From Streptomyces bambusae (lineage in GTDB: Bacteria > Actinomycetota > Actinomycetes > Streptomycetales > Streptomycetaceae), in the NCBI RefSeq assembly GCF_019400985.1, contig NZ_WTFF01000014.1, forward strand, positions 1 to 50,188: DNA of 50,188 nucleotides. Reading direction: 5' to 3'. This document shows, piece by piece, positions 1 through 9,916 of this stretch. Within the stretch, counting starts at the first letter, position 1; each line of letters opens with the position of its first letter. A model generated the notes under the pieces. It did no database searches. It had not been told where the DNA came from and saw only the letters and a list, made by a program, of their open reading frames with translations. The translations under genes were made by a program, and so were the position numbers.

Positions 1-246
1 GGCCTCGGCCGAGTTCGCGGAGCCGGCCGCCGGTGGGCCCGGCAGCGGCTGGTACTCCACCGCGCCCTTCGGCGCCACGGTCTCTCCCGCACCGCGCTCC
101 GGGCCGGCCGCGGCCGCGCCCACGGCGACGTAACCGTCCCGCGCAGGGCCGCCGCACCCGGTCAGGGCCAGGGTGGCGGCGGCCGCGCACACAGCGAGGA
201 CGGTGCCCGGCGGTGTCGGCGGTGTCGGCGATCCCCTGCGACGCAT
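1..246 (-). CDS. putative lipoprotein (N-terminal part only)
   Basis: Reading leftwards from an ATG at 246, the product begins MRRRGSPTPP, followed by a hydrophobic stretch (TVLAVCAAAATLALTG) and a lipobox LTGC with the lipidated cysteine near residue 31. This predicts export and diacylglyceryl anchoring on the outer face of the membrane. The following 50 residues are Ala/Gly/Pro-rich and look like a flexible linker. The coding frame runs off the left edge, so the functional domain is not visible and no function is assigned. It lies downstream of the sigma-factor gene on the same strand. Confidence 0.6.
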   Translation of the reverse strand, partial: MRRRGSPTPPTPPGTVLAVCAAAATLALTGCGGPARDGYVAVGAAAAGPERGAGETVAPKGAVEYQPLPGPPAAGSANSAEA

Positions 247-293
247 CGCGCCAGTGTCGCTGACGGACCGTCAAATCACCAGAGCCGCACCGC

Positions 294-1133
294 TCATTCG
301 CCGATGAGGCCCTGCCGCAGCTGTGCCAGGGTGCGGGTGAGCAGTCGGGAGACGTGCATCTGGGAGATGCCGACCTCCTCGCCGATCTGCGACTGCGTCA
401 TGTTGGCGAAGAAGCGCAGCATGATGATCTGGCGTTCGCGCGCCGGGAGTTTGGCCAGCAGCGGCTTGAGGGACTCGCGGTACTCGACGCCTTCGAGCGC
501 GCTGTCCTCGTAGCCGAGCCGGTCCGCCAGCGAGCCCTCGCCGCCCTCGTCCTCCGGGGAGGGCGAGTCGAGCGAGGAGGCGGTGTACGCGTTGCCGACG
601 GCCAGGCCGTCCACGACCTCTTCCTCGGACACCCCGAGCACGGCGGCGAGTTCCGGGACGGTCGGGGAGCGGTCGAGCTTCTGGGCCAGCTCGTCGCTCG
701 CCTTGGTCAGCGCGAGCCGCAGCTCCTGGAGCCGGCGCGGGACCCGGACCGACCAGGAAGTGTCCCGAAAGAATCGTTTGATCTCGCCCACCACGGTCGG
801 CATGGCGAAGGTCGGGAACTCCACGCCGCGTTCGCAGTCGAAGCGGTCGATCGCCTTGATCAGCCCGATCGTGCCGACCTGGACGATGTCCTCCATCGGC
901 TCGTTGCGGCTGCGGAAGCGGGCGGCCGCGTACCGCACGAGCGGCAGGTTCAGCTCGATCAGGGTGTCGCGTACGTACGCCCGTTCGGGGCTGTCCATGT
1001 CCAGGGCGGCGAGACGCTGGAAGAGGGAGCGGGAGAGGGTGCGGGTGTCGATGGCTTCCGAGCGGTCGGACACGGTCGGCGCCTCGCTCTTGACGAGCGT
1101 GAGCACCTCGGAGCTGCCCTGTTCTACGGACAT
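294..1133 (-). CDS. RNA polymerase sigma factor, SigB/SigF/SigG family (possible SigN)
   Basis: The 279-residue product is a group 3 sigma factor that would direct RNA polymerase to stress or development promoters. Region 2 reads [21 protein letters not shown] and then [17 protein letters not shown]. Region 3 includes VRVPRRLQELRLAL. Region 4 has the helix-turn-helix [21 protein letters not shown] chose the ATG at 1133 because a GGGGG ribosome site lies just before it; the frame stays open upstream without recognisable domain sequence. It is about 64% alike by eye to the next gene, suggesting an old duplication. In S. coelicolor the corresponding neighbour of sigF is sigN, but I cannot confirm that name here. 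Such factors are usually controlled by anti-sigma kinases, none of which is encoded in this window. Confidence 0.88.
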   Translation of the reverse strand: MSVEQGSSEVLTLVKSEAPTVSDRSEAIDTRTLSRSLFQRLAALDMDSPERAYVRDTLIELNLPLVRYAAARFRSRNEPMEDIVQVGTIGLIKAIDRFDCERGVEFPTFAMPTVVGEIKRFFRDTSWSVRVPRRLQELRLALTKASDELAQKLDRSPTVPELAAVLGVSEEEVVDGLAVGNAYTASSLDSPSPEDEGGEGSLADRLGYEDSALEGVEYRESLKPLLAKLPARERQIIMLRFFANMTQSQIGEEVGISQMHVSRLLTRTLAQLRQGLIGE

Positions 1134-1354
1134 GCCACCCCCTTCAGGTCGCGGACGGTCGCGGCGGGCGTGACCGTCATCGGTAACGCAGCCTTCACCT
1201 GAATACCGGAGGCGGGGCTGCTCCAAACGCGGTTCCAGCAGAATGTCACATGTCGGCAACGCGCTGTAGCGCCAAGTCGACATATCAGTGCAGCGACAGA
1301 CCGGAATGAGCCTGTTCTGTCGGCAAACGAGCTGAGGGACTTCACTCGTCCCGG

Positions 1355-2281
1355 TTACGCCTCGATCCTGTTTGCGGACCGCAGCCGCGCGAAGCTCCGC
1401 GCGAGCAGCCGGGAGACGTGCATCTGGGACACCCCGAGCTCCGCGCTGATCTGCGACTGCGTCAGATTGCTGTAGTAGCGCAGCAGCAGGATCCGCTGCT
1501 CCCGCTCGGGCAGCTGTACGAGCAGGTGGCGGACCAGGTCCCGGTGCTCGACCCCGGCCAGCTCGGGGTCCTCGTAGCCCAGCCGGTCCAGCAGGCCCGG
1601 CAGCCCGTCCCCCTCCTGGGCGGCCTCCAGGGAGGTGGCGTGGTACGAGCGTCCGGCCTCGATGCAGGAGAGCACCTCGTCCTCGCTGATGCGCAGCCGC
1701 TCGGCGATCTCCGGGGTGGTGGGGGTGCGCCCGTGCAGCGTGGTGAGGTCCTCGGTGGCCGCGTTGACCTGCACCCAGAGCTCGTGGAGGCGGCGCGGCA
1801 CGTGGACGGTGCGCACGTTGTCCCGGAAGTACCGTTTGATCTCTCCGACCACCGTCGGCATCGCGAAGGTCGGGAACTGCACCCCGCGGTCCGGGTCGAA
1901 CCGGTCGATCGCGTTGATGAGCCCGATCGTGCCGACCTGGACCACGTCCTCCATCGGCTCGTTGCGGCTGCGGAAGCGGGCGGCCGCGTAGCGCACGAGC
2001 GGCAGGTTGGCCTCGATCAGGGCCCCGCGGACCCGGGCGTACTCACCGGTGCCCGGCTCCAGGGTCTTCAGCTGCGCGAAGAGGACCTGGGTGAGGGCCC
2101 GGGTGTCGGCGCCCCGGCTCTGCGGCCGGGGGGCGGGCGGCAGGGTTCCCGGGGCGGGGGGCTGGGCCCCTGGGGCGGCGGTGAGGCCGGTGGGGCCGGT
2201 GGGGCCCGCGGGGGCGGAGGGCTCGTCCTGGGGGTCCTGCTGAGGTGGCACCTGAGGCGCAGTACTGGCCGGCACTGTCAC
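1355..2281 (-). CDS. sigF: RNA polymerase sigma factor SigF-like (sporulation/stress)
   Basis: This 308-residue SigB/SigF-type sigma factor has the same core as its downstream neighbour: [39 protein letters not shown], and the region 4 helix-turn-helix [20 protein letters not shown]. It differs by a 50-60 residue Pro/Gln/Gly-rich N-terminal tail starting [16 protein letters not shown]. The GTG at 2281 follows AGGGGTGGC. A proline-rich N-terminal extension and this chromosomal position (next to a second SigB-type gene, upstream of tRNA-Ser and tadA) match sigF of Streptomyces, which acts in spore maturation. The name rests on that family and context memory rather than a search. The 70-bp gap to the downstream sigma gene allows either read-through or a separate promoter. 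Confidence 0.82.
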   Translation of the reverse strand: MTVPASTAPQVPPQQDPQDEPSAPAGPTGPTGLTAAPGAQPPAPGTLPPAPRPQSRGADTRALTQVLFAQLKTLEPGTGEYARVRGALIEANLPLVRYAAARFRSRNEPMEDVVQVGTIGLINAIDRFDPDRGVQFPTFAMPTVVGEIKRYFRDNVRTVHVPRRLHELWVQVNAATEDLTTLHGRTPTTPEIAERLRISEDEVLSCIEAGRSYHATSLEAAQEGDGLPGLLDRLGYEDPELAGVEHRDLVRHLLVQLPEREQRILLLRYYSNLTQSQISAELGVSQMHVSRLLARSFARLRSANRIEA

Positions 2282-2452
2282 GCCACCCCTTCATGTCAAC
2301 TCGCGCAACACTTCCACCAAAAGCGGTCATAGCATCACAAGAGATGTGCACTGTGTGCAAGCACCGTATATCGCCGTGTTGAGGGCAAGTTGGACATCAA
2401 GCGGGCGTCGGTGAAAGTCGGTGAAAGTGGCGCGGCGCTTCCCCGTGCGGCT

Positions 2453-2614
2453 TCAGCGCACCAGTTCGGTCATGAAGCGGCCGATGCCGGTGGCCGCGTC
2501 CGAGATCCCCTGGAAGCCTATTTGGACGATCTCCGCGGCCTTGACCGGCTGGGTGATGATCGTGAAGAGGACGAAGACGACGAGCCCGCCCATGACGATC
2601 TTCTTGGTGTCCAT
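2453..2614 (-). CDS. small membrane protein, 53 aa
   Basis: The product MDTKKIVMGGLVVFVLFTII... has one strongly hydrophobic segment (about residues 8-21) followed by an amphipathic tail ending GRFMTELVR. A GGGGAGG ribosome site lies about 13 nt before the ATG at 2614. The frame is open further upstream, but that part is Arg/Asp-rich and lacks a start signal. I do not recognise a named family. Its placement between sigF and the secreted protein, with its own long leader, suggests independent transcription. It probably works as a single-pass inner-membrane peptide; function unknown. Confidence 0.6.
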   Translation of the reverse strand: MDTKKIVMGGLVVFVLFTIITQPVKAAEIVQIGFQGISDAATGIGRFMTELVR

Positions 2615-3064
2615 GAGCGGTTTCGGCCTCCCCTGCCGGTCCTTGCACAAGTCGCGTGAGTCTAACCGGTCAGGTTCGGGCACTCACGCGCCGTATAAGG
2701 ACCAACGGCCCACAGGTCCGGGCCCTTCGCCGAGCGCCGGGCGGAAGGGAAGGGTACAGAATCGGTCATGAGCCCACCGGTTCTGGCAGGAAACCGGAGG
2801 GCCGAGGGACAGGGCCTCACTGCGGGGCACGGGTCGCACGCTCCCCTGACGGCGGCCCGGGCCGACAGGTCCGTCCCCGTCGGGGGAAGCGGCGTGTCCC
2901 CCGAATGCCGCTTCCCCCGCCCGCACGGTACGAAGGCCCCGACCGGCCCCGGTCGGGGCCTTCGCGCGTCCGCAGCCGGACCGCCGTCCGCAGCCGGACC
3001 GCCGCCCCGCTGCCTGACCGCTGTCCGCTGCCCGACCGCTGTCCGCTGCCGGACCGCCGCCCCG
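2615..3064. other. intergenic stretch with several hairpins and a Pro/Arg-coding-like tandem repeat
   Basis: No convincing gene. It holds a CCGGTT...AACCGG hairpin at 2777-2797, an inverted repeat GGGGGAAGCGGC / GCCGCTTCCCCC at 2882-2918, a strong terminator hairpin at 2931-2964, and degenerate repeats of CCGCTGTCCGCTGC / CGGACCGCCG between about 2965 and 3060. Open frames across it on both strands are low-complexity shadows. Confidence 0.5.
2931..2964 (-). terminator. strong inverted-repeat terminator
   Basis: A perfect 15-bp stem, CGAAGGCCCCGACCG with its complement, encloses a 4-nt loop. It lies 100 bp downstream of the secreted-protein gene on the minus strand and would stop transcription before the small membrane-protein gene. 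No clear U-tract follows, as is common in streptomycetes. Confidence 0.75.
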
Positions 3065-3358
3065 CTACTGCACGGCGCCGGCCAGGCCCAGGACCGGCTG
3101 GACCGGGTCGACCAGCGGCTGGAGCTGGTCGGGCAGCGTCATCAGCTGGTTGAGCTGGTTCAGCTCGTTCAGCTTCGCGCCGATCTCCGGCACCGAGTTC
3201 GGTACCGCGCCCTCGGGCATGCCCGGGGCGGCGCTCGGCAGCTCCGGGAGCGTCAGCGGGGACGGAGGTGCGCCGGCGGCGGAGGCGGCGGGCGCGGCGA
3301 GGCCGGCGGCCGCGCCGGCGAGGGCGACGGCGGCGAGCAGGCGCTGGGTCTTGGTCAT
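3065..3358 (-). CDS. small secreted protein, 97 aa
   Basis: The product opens with a classical signal peptide: MTKTQRLLAA, a hydrophobic Ala/Gly/Leu core, and a likely signal-peptidase site after APAASA (about residue 27). The mature part is about 70 residues, Pro/Leu-rich, with an unusual repeated KLNELNQLNQLMTLPDQLQP segment that should form an amphipathic helix. There are no cysteines, so it is not a disulfide-stabilised protein or a typical chaplin. It is probably exported by Sec to the cell surface or medium. I do not recognise a family. It ends 101 bp before a strong terminator. Confidence 0.65.
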   Translation of the reverse strand: MTKTQRLLAAVALAGAAAGLAAPAASAAGAPPSPLTLPELPSAAPGMPEGAVPNSVPEIGAKLNELNQLNQLMTLPDQLQPLVDPVQPVLGLAGAVQ

Positions 3359-3401
3359 GCCGTGTCAACGGGATCCGCCCCGGGCCGGTCACGGCGCGCC
3401 C

Positions 3402-3473
3402 GCACGAGAGCCCGGTTCGTACGAACACGACAGCCTGGTCCGTAGGAAGCACGAGAGCCCCGGTTCGTACGAA
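3402..3473. repeat. duplicated left arm of the tRNA-Ser terminator
   Basis: The stretch GCACGAGAGCCCGGTTCGTA (3402 onward) recurs as GCACGAGAGCCCCGGTTCGT (3449 onward) with one extra C. The second copy is the left arm of the tRNA terminator. It looks like a partial local duplication. Confidence 0.5.
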
Positions 3474-3485
3474 CCGGGGCTCTCG
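3452..3485 (-). terminator. terminator of tRNA-Ser(CGA)
   Basis: A perfect 34-bp palindrome with arms CGAGAGCCCCGGTTCGT and its complement. It starts 6 bp after the tRNA 3' end on the minus strand, the expected place for a tRNA terminator. Confidence 0.85.
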
Positions 3486-3491
3486 TCAGTG

Positions 3492-3576
3492 CGGTGGTGG
3501 AGGGATTTGAACCCCCGATGGGTTGCCCCATACTCGCTTTCGAGGCGAGCTCCTTCGGCCACTCGGACACACCACC
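3492..3576 (-). tRNA. tRNA-Ser (anticodon CGA)
   Basis: This is an 85-nt class II tRNA. The acceptor stem is GGTGGTG / CACCACC with discriminator G, and the D-arm begins TCCGAGTGGCC. The anticodon stem CTCGC / GCGAG encloses loop CTCGAAA, giving anticodon CGA, which reads UCG. A long variable arm typical of serine tRNAs follows (GGGGCAACCC), then the T-loop TTCAAAT. CCA is not encoded. Confidence 0.95.
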
Positions 3577-3615
3577 GAGAGAGATCCTAGCCCACCCCGG
3601 GGAGTGCTTTGCAAC

Positions 3616-3665
3616 TCGATACGCGTGGCCCTGCTCACCGTCGATACGCGTGGCCCGGCTCACCG
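3616..3665. repeat. 25-bp tandem duplication at the tadA stop codon
   Basis: Two adjacent 25-bp copies beginning TCGATACGCGTGGCCC differ at one base. The right copy contains the tadA stop codon, so the left copy is a duplicated gene end in the spacer before tRNA-Ser. Confidence 0.7.
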
Positions 3666-4151
3666 CTCCCGGAAGAAGGCGGTGAGCAGGGCGGAGCACT
3701 CGTCCTCCAGCACCCCGCGGATCACCTCGGGCCGGTGGTTGAGCCGGCGGTCGCGTACGAGGTCCCACAGCGACCCGGCCGCGCCCGCCTTCTCGTCCGC
3801 CGCGCCGTAGACGACGCGGGCGACCCGCGACTGCACGAGCGCGCCCGCGCACATCACGCACGGCTCCAGGGTCACCACGAGGGTGCACCCCGGCAGCCGC
3901 CACTCGCCGAGCTTCGCGGCGGCCCGGCGGATCGCCAGCACCTCGGCGTGCGCGGTCGGGTCGCCCGTCGCCTCCCGTTCGTTGTAGCCGGTGCCCAGGA
4001 CCTCGCCGGCCGGGCCGAGCACGACGGCGCCGACCGGCACATCGCCGGCCGGCACCGCCCGGGCCGCCTCCTGGAGCGCCAGGCGCATGGAGTCCCGCCA
4101 CGGGTCCCGTACCGGGTCGGGGCCGGGGTCGTGCGTACTGCTGCCGGTCAC
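3660..4151 (-). CDS. tadA: tRNA-specific adenosine deaminase
   Basis: The 163-residue zinc deaminase converts A34 to inosine in tRNA-Arg(ACG). The zinc and catalytic motif HAE is at residues 68-70, with the proton-shuttle Glu70. The second zinc motif PCVMCAGA (Cys98, Cys101) follows LVVTLE. Length is normal for TadA. The GTG start at 4151 overlaps the TAG stop of the upstream gene (TAGTG), so the two are probably translationally coupled. That upstream partner is the gene family usually paired with tadA in actinobacteria, which supports TadA over cytidine deaminases of the same fold. Confidence 0.92.
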   Translation of the reverse strand: MTGSSTHDPGPDPVRDPWRDSMRLALQEAARAVPAGDVPVGAVVLGPAGEVLGTGYNEREATGDPTAHAEVLAIRRAAAKLGEWRLPGCTLVVTLEPCVMCAGALVQSRVARVVYGAADEKAGAAGSLWDLVRDRRLNHRPEVIRGVLEDECSALLTAFFRER

Positions 4152-4696
4152 TAGCGGACGGCCTCCAGCACCTCGGTCGCGCCGAGGGCGTCGGCGAGCT
4201 CCGAGAGGGCGTCCCCGTCGAGGGCCAGCAGCTTCTTGTGGTTCACGCCGAGGTCGTCCAGGAGGCGGGGGTCGCCGAGGGGGCCCGCCGGCACCGGCTC
4301 GGCGCCGCTGTCGCCCCCGTCGTCGTCCTCGTCGTCGGCGAACGCGGCGGCCGCGTCCTCCTCACCGTCCTCGGTGCCGTCGAGGTCCAGCTCGTCCAGC
4401 TCGTTGTCCTCCTCCTCGTCGCTGCCCAGCAGCTCGTCGGTGAGCATCGAGCCGTAGGAGCTGCGCGAGGCCAGGACCGCGTTGGAGACGAAGATCCGCG
4501 GGTCCTCCTCGCCGTCCACGCGGACGACGCCGAACCAGGCGTCCTCCTGCTCGATGAGGGCGACCACCGTGTCGTCGTCGACAGCGGCGGCACGGGCGAG
4601 ATCGGTCAGATCCGTCAGCGACTCGACGTCGTCGAGTTCCATGTCGCTCGCTTCCCACCCGTCTTCGGTGCGCGCGAGCAGTGCGGCGAAGTACAC
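4151..4696 (-). CDS. tRNA adenosine deaminase-associated protein
   Basis: The product (about 181 aa) begins [20 protein letters not shown]. An acidic linker rich in Asp/Glu occupies the middle (roughly residues 95-130). The C-terminal segment is [20 protein letters not shown]...[18 protein letters not shown]. This matches the conserved actinobacterial family encoded next to tadA, whose biochemical role is unknown. I chose the GTG at 4696 because GGGAGAG sits 6 nt before it; an ATG at 4717 would add seven residues but has no ribosome site. Its stop overlaps the tadA start by one base. Confidence 0.82.
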   Translation of the reverse strand: MYFAALLARTEDGWEASDMELDDVESLTDLTDLARAAAVDDDTVVALIEQEDAWFGVVRVDGEEDPRIFVSNAVLASRSSYGSMLTDELLGSDEEEDNELDELDLDGTEDGEEDAAAAFADDEDDDGGDSGAEPVPAGPLGDPRLLDDLGVNHKKLLALDGDALSELADALGATEVLEAVR

Positions 4697-4918
4697 CGTG
4701 ACTCTCCCACTGGTCATAGGCGTGCCGGTTGGAGGTCCCCCCGGCCGGAGGTCGGGTCGGGGGGTTGAACGGCCTGATGCTTGCCGTTTCCTACCCCGCC
4801 CAATCGGCATCGTGGCAGAAACAGCGGCTTTGCGAGAGGTCTTCCGCGCTTGCGTCGTGCCGTGCCGCCCCCGCGGGGCCGCAACGAGGGCCCGTTCGGC
4901 AGCGGCACCCGGCGGCGC

Positions 4919-5110
4919 TCACCAGCGGAAGGTCCGCATCCGCATCTGTTGTCGCATCCGGGCGGCACGGGCGCGTCGGGGCTGCACCCGGTCGCGCAGC
5001 TCCCGTGCCTCGTTCAGTTCGCGGAGGAACTGCGCGCGCCGCGCCCTGCGCTGCGCCGCCGTCTCCGCGGTCTCGTCGTCTGCTGATGCTGTCGGCTGGT
5101 CGTCGGCCAT
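4919..5110 (-). CDS. small charged protein, 63 aa
   Basis: The product runs [17 protein letters not shown], then a long Arg/Glu/Ala helix ([20 protein letters not shown]), and ends [12 protein letters not shown]. It looks like a single amphipathic helix or short coiled coil with a basic tail. The ATG at 5110 is preceded by GGGGTGG. It has no recognisable domain. I consider it real because of its start signal, good codon bias and a position free of competing frames. Function is unknown; nucleic-acid or ribosome contact is possible from the basic tail, but this is inference. Confidence 0.55.
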   Translation of the reverse strand: MADDQPTASADDETAETAAQRRARRAQFLRELNEARELRDRVQPRRARAARMRQQMRMRTFRW

Positions 5111-5228
5111 CGGGCACCACCCCAGGCTGGTCCGGTCGTCCTCCTCCGCGTCGCGAAGCAGCCCCCCCGGTCCCAGCTTCCCCCGCGGAGCCGTTTTGAT
5201 GCCACCCCCCGCGCCCTGCCCGTGGACT

Positions 5229-6155
5229 TCAGTCCCCCTCTTGAGCAGGTACGACGGCCACCGGGCAGGCCGCGTGGGTCAGCACGGCGTTGGCCACCGA
5301 GCCCATCAGCAGCGACCGGCCGAGCCGCCGGTGGTGCCGGCCGACGACGATCAGGCCCGCCTCCTCGGAGTCCTGGACCAGTGCCCCGGCCGCGTCACCG
5401 GGCACCGTGGCCACCTCGACCGGCACGTCCGGGTACCGCTCCCGGAAGGGCCGCAGCCGCTGCTCCTGCGAGCGCAGCATCTCCCGCTCGGCCGGCGCCC
5501 GGTCCTCGTCGCTCAAGGCCTCGGCCATCAGGTCCGGCGACACGACGGCGTACGGGCCGCCGACCACGAGCAGCGGGGAGGGCGGGACGGCGTACGCCGA
5601 CAGCACCCGCAGGGCGGTGCCGCGGCGGGCGGCGGCCTCGGTGAAGGCGAAGTCGACCACGGCGTCGTCGGTCTCGGCGGCGTGCAGGCCGAGCACCACC
5701 TGCCGCTCCCCGGCCCCGGACCCCGGGGCCGGGGCGCTGCGCGCGTCGTGCGGGACGACCACGACGGGACAGGGCGCGGTCGTGGCCACCGCCCTGCTGT
5801 TGGAGCCCAGCAGCAGGGCGGTGAAGCCGCCCCGGCCGCGCGAGCCCATCACCAGCATCCTGGCGCCCCGGCCGGCCCCGCGCAGCGCCTCGGGTACGGA
5901 GCCCATCAGGGCCTCGTAGCGCAGGACGCCGGCCAGCACATCCGGGCCCAGGAACGCGCGGACCGGGTCGGCGGGCTCGGGGGCGGCGCTGCCCAGCGCC
6001 TCGCGGCGGCCGGCGTACCACTGGGTGTGGTCGGGCAGGACGTGGACGACCACCAGGGGCGCCCCGTGCCGTTCGGCGGCGGTGCGGGCCCACTCCAGCG
6101 CCCGGAGGCTGTGCTCCGAGCCGTCGACGGCCGCGACGACAGGTGCTTCGGTCAC
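5229..6155 (-). CDS. universal stress protein, tandem UspA domains
   Basis: The 308-residue cytoplasmic protein has two UspA folds. Domain 1 (about 1-140) begins [18 protein letters not shown] and ends with the ATP-binding pattern MGSRGRGGF...[18 protein letters not shown]. Domain 2 (about 150-305) ends [20 protein letters not shown] and [13 protein letters not shown]. Both carry the G-2x-G-9x-G-S/T type loop, so ATP binding is likely. The GTG at 6155 starts exactly at the first domain; the longer open frame upstream crosses the upp promoter and start and is rejected. It is divergent from upp, leaving 144 bp for both promoters. Confidence 0.85.
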   Translation of the reverse strand: MTEAPVVAAVDGSEHSLRALEWARTAAERHGAPLVVVHVLPDHTQWYAGRREALGSAAPEPADPVRAFLGPDVLAGVLRYEALMGSVPEALRGAGRGARMLVMGSRGRGGFTALLLGSNSRAVATTAPCPVVVVPHDARSAPAPGSGAGERQVVLGLHAAETDDAVVDFAFTEAAARRGTALRVLSAYAVPPSPLLVVGGPYAVVSPDLMAEALSDEDRAPAEREMLRSQEQRLRPFRERYPDVPVEVATVPGDAAGALVQDSEEAGLIVVGRHHRRLGRSLLMGSVANAVLTHAACPVAVVPAQEGD

Positions 6156-6299
6156 GACTTCAGGGTGGCACCGGCCCCCGCATCGCGCACGTGGCCACGG
6201 GGGGCGCCGACAGCGCGTAGCCTCTTGTGTTGCGGTTCGCGCGCTTGCGGCCGTTTTCGCAGGTCGGAACCCCTGAATGTCGAAGCTTTGGAGGATGCT

Positions 6300-6935
6300 G
6301 TGCGTCTGCAGGTCGTCGATCACCCCCTGGTTGCGCACAAACTCACCACGCTGCGCGACAAGCGCACCGACTCCGCCACCTTCCGCCGGCTGGCCGACGA
6401 GCTGGTGACCCTGCTCGCCTACGAGGCCACCCGGGACGTGCGGACCGAGCAGTCCGACATCGAGACGCCGGTCGCCGCCACCACCGGGGTGAAGCTGTCC
6501 CACCCGCGCCCGCTCGTCGTGCCGATCCTCCGGGCCGGCCTGGGGATGCTCGACGGCATGGTGCGGCTGCTGCCGACGGCCGAGGTGGGCTTCCTGGGCA
6601 TGGTCCGCAACGAGGAGACCCTGGAGGCCTCGACGTACGCGACCCGCATGCCGGAGGACCTCTCGGGGCGGCAGGTCTACGTCGTGGACCCGATGCTCGC
6701 CACCGGCGGCACCCTGGTCGCGGCGATCCAGGAGCTGATCAAGCGCGGCGCCGACGACGTCACGGCCGTGGTGCTGCTGGCCGCGCCCGAGGGTGTCGCG
6801 GTGATGGAGCGCGACCTGGCGGGTACGCCGGTCACGGTCGTCACGGCGGCCGTGGACGAGCGGCTCAACGAGCACGGCTACATCGTGCCGGGCCTGGGCG
6901 ACGCGGGCGACCGCATGTACGGCTCGGCCGAGTAG
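6300..6935 (+). CDS. upp: uracil phosphoribosyltransferase
   Basis: The enzyme joins uracil and PRPP to make UMP in pyrimidine salvage. The 211-residue product starts [20 protein letters not shown], with [15 protein letters not shown] in the middle and the PRPP loop [11 protein letters not shown] near residue 135. The uracil-binding end is [16 protein letters not shown]. The GTG at 6300 follows GGAGG at 5-nt spacing, which settles the start against a long open frame upstream. Length and motifs are standard. A probable terminator follows within 11 bp. Confidence 0.95.
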   Translation: MRLQVVDHPLVAHKLTTLRDKRTDSATFRRLADELVTLLAYEATRDVRTEQSDIETPVAATTGVKLSHPRPLVVPILRAGLGMLDGMVRLLPTAEVGFLGMVRNEETLEASTYATRMPEDLSGRQVYVVDPMLATGGTLVAAIQELIKRGADDVTAVVLLAAPEGVAVMERDLAGTPVTVVTAAVDERLNEHGYIVPGLGDAGDRMYGSAE

Positions 6936-6945
6936 GCCCCGGGCC

Positions 6946-6988
6946 GACGGCAGGGGCCGGCGCCGGGGCCTGAGCGGCCCCGGCCGTC
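6946..6988. terminator. imperfect hairpin between upp and the convergent gene
   Basis: GACGGC-A-GGGGCCG pairs with CGGCCCC-G-GCCGTC around a 15-nt loop. It follows upp closely and reaches into the stop codon of the convergent LytR_C gene, so it could serve both directions. Confidence 0.6.
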
Positions 6989-7631
6989 AGCAGGTCGGGA
7001 GCGGGGCCGGCTTGGGGTGGGCGAGCGTGTACAGCGCCTTGTCCGCCTCCTCCTTCGGACTCAGCTCCTTGAAGGCGTCGCCCAGGATCAGGTCGATGTC
7101 CGCGGTCTCGCGGGCGTCGGTCTGCTGGGTGACGCCGGCCAGCTGGGTGCCGAGGACCGAGTAGGCGCCCTTGTCGGTCTTGGGCGAGCCCAGCAGTATC
7201 CCGGTGCCGGGCACCTTCTTGTCGAAGTCGGGCGGGGCGTTCCCCACGTCACCGAGGGTGAACCCGCGCTTCTTGAGTTCCTCCGCGACGCCCTTGGCCA
7301 GGCCCGAGCGCGGAGTCGCGTTGTAGACGTTGACCTTGATCTGGCCGGGCTGGGGCAGGACCACGGGTGCCTGGGGGGCGACGGCCGGCGCGGCCTTCGT
7401 GCCCGCCTGCTTGGCGGCGCAGTCCTTCGCCGTGGCGCGGTGTTTGTCCTTGTCGCCCTGGAACACGTCGATGAGCTGCAAGGTCCCGTACCCGAGCAGG
7501 GCAAGGGCGAGGACCGACCCGAGGGCGGCCAGCACCAGGCGGCGGCGACGGCGGGGGCGGCGCATGCGCGGGTAGGCAGCTCCCGTGACGCGGTACTTTC
7601 CGCCCATGCCGGGGGGAGTGAGCATGCTCAT
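6987..7631 (-). CDS. LytR C-terminal domain (LytR_C) envelope protein
   Basis: The 214-residue product has an Arg-rich cytosolic N-terminus (RMRRPRRRRR), one transmembrane helix (LVLAALGSVLALALLGYG, about residues 32-49) and an extracytoplasmic part. The latter carries a LytR_C-type domain (about 96-185) recognisable from IKVNVYNATPRSGLAKGVAE, ELKKRGF, and VPGTGILLGSPKTDKGA. This domain accompanies LytR-CpsA-Psr wall-polymer ligases but here stands alone, without the catalytic domain. Its role is probably in the cell envelope. The GTG or ATG at 7631 is followed by a second ATG two codons later, so the exact start is uncertain. Confidence 0.8.
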   Translation of the reverse strand: MSMLTPPGMGGKYRVTGAAYPRMRRPRRRRRLVLAALGSVLALALLGYGTLQLIDVFQGDKDKHRATAKDCAAKQAGTKAAPAVAPQAPVVLPQPGQIKVNVYNATPRSGLAKGVAEELKKRGFTLGDVGNAPPDFDKKVPGTGILLGSPKTDKGAYSVLGTQLAGVTQQTDARETADIDLILGDAFKELSPKEEADKALYTLAHPKPAPLPTC

Positions 7632-7710
7632 GGGCGCAGCGTAGTGCGGCCCGATGACGATGCCTACTAAATGATCTGCTGATCGGGCAAGCCTGACCCG
7701 AAAGGCGCAA

Positions 7711-8007
7711 TCAGCCCAGTTCGAGGACCCGGGCGTGCAGCACCTGGCGCTGCTGGAGCGCCGCCCGTACGGCGCGGTGCAGGCCGTCCTCCAGGTAGAG
7801 GTCGCCCTGCCACTTCACGACGTGGGCGAAGAGGTCGCCGTAGAAGGTGGAGTCCTCGGCGAGCAGCGTCTCGAGGTCCAGCTGACCCTTGGTGGTCACC
7901 AGCTGGTCGAGCCGGACCGGGCGCGGCGCGACGTCCGCCCACTGCCGGGTGCTTTCCCGGCCGTGGTCGGGGTACGGCCGCCCGTTTCCGATGCGCTTGA
8001 AGATCAC
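7711..8007 (-). CDS. conserved small protein with ParB-like fold signature
   Basis: The 98-residue product starts MIFKRIGNGRPYPDHGRES and contains RPVRLDQLVTTKGQLDLETL and LYLEDGLHRAVRAALQ. The combination of a VRLDQL strand and a D-G-x-H-R-x-x-A helix is the signature of ParB/sulfiredoxin-type N-terminal folds; the assignment is inference from pattern. The GTG at 8007 lies 6 nt after TAGGCT, a -10-like box, which suggests a leaderless mRNA. It is divergent from the HerA-like ATPase gene. Similar actinobacterial proteins are sometimes labelled VapB-like antitoxins, but no toxin gene is adjacent, so I do not adopt that. Confidence 0.7.
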   Translation of the reverse strand: MIFKRIGNGRPYPDHGRESTRQWADVAPRPVRLDQLVTTKGQLDLETLLAEDSTFYGDLFAHVVKWQGDLYLEDGLHRAVRAALQQRQVLHARVLELG

Positions 8008-8095
8008 ACGGAAAGCCTACCGGGCCGGTGCCTGCGGGCGCAGCCTCGCTGCGTTGATGGAAAGGTGTCGAACGGGTCTATTTCGGGAGTGAGAG

Positions 8096-9721
<1,626 letters not shown>

Positions 9722-9732
9722 CCGCCCGGGCT

Positions 9733-9792
9733 CCGGCTGATCGCCAGGACTCCGGCTGATCGCCGGACTCGCGCGGGCCCCGGCTGATCGCC
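9733..9792. repeat. three copies of CCGGCTGATCGCC
   Basis: Copies at 9733, 9752 and 9780 lie in the 195-bp gap after the HerA-like gene. Surrounding bases also resemble each other (GGACTC / GGACCC). No gene is seen in this gap. Confidence 0.6.
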
Positions 9793-9916
9793 CGGACCCG
9801 CGCGGCCCCCGGACCAGCCTCGGCCACCCGGACCGCCTCGGTCTCCCGGACTTCCTCCAGCCGGATTCGAGGCGCGCGCGTGCCCGGGCTGTGTCAGCCA
9901 CTGTCAGACTCATGAC

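Noticed and set aside
354..2332. Long open frames on the plus strand (354-1202, 1418-2332) opposite the two sigma genes
   Set aside because: They are antisense frames kept open by high GC; composition is His/Gly/Arg-rich without domains, while the minus strand encodes complete sigma factors.
4482..6299. An 800-codon plus-strand frame running into upp
   Set aside because: The upstream part is antisense to the universal stress gene and others. The GGAGG site and family N-terminus place the upp start at 6300.
7711..8007. VapB-type antitoxin call for the 98-aa gene
   Set aside because: No PIN or other toxin gene is adjacent and the residues fit a ParB-like fold better.
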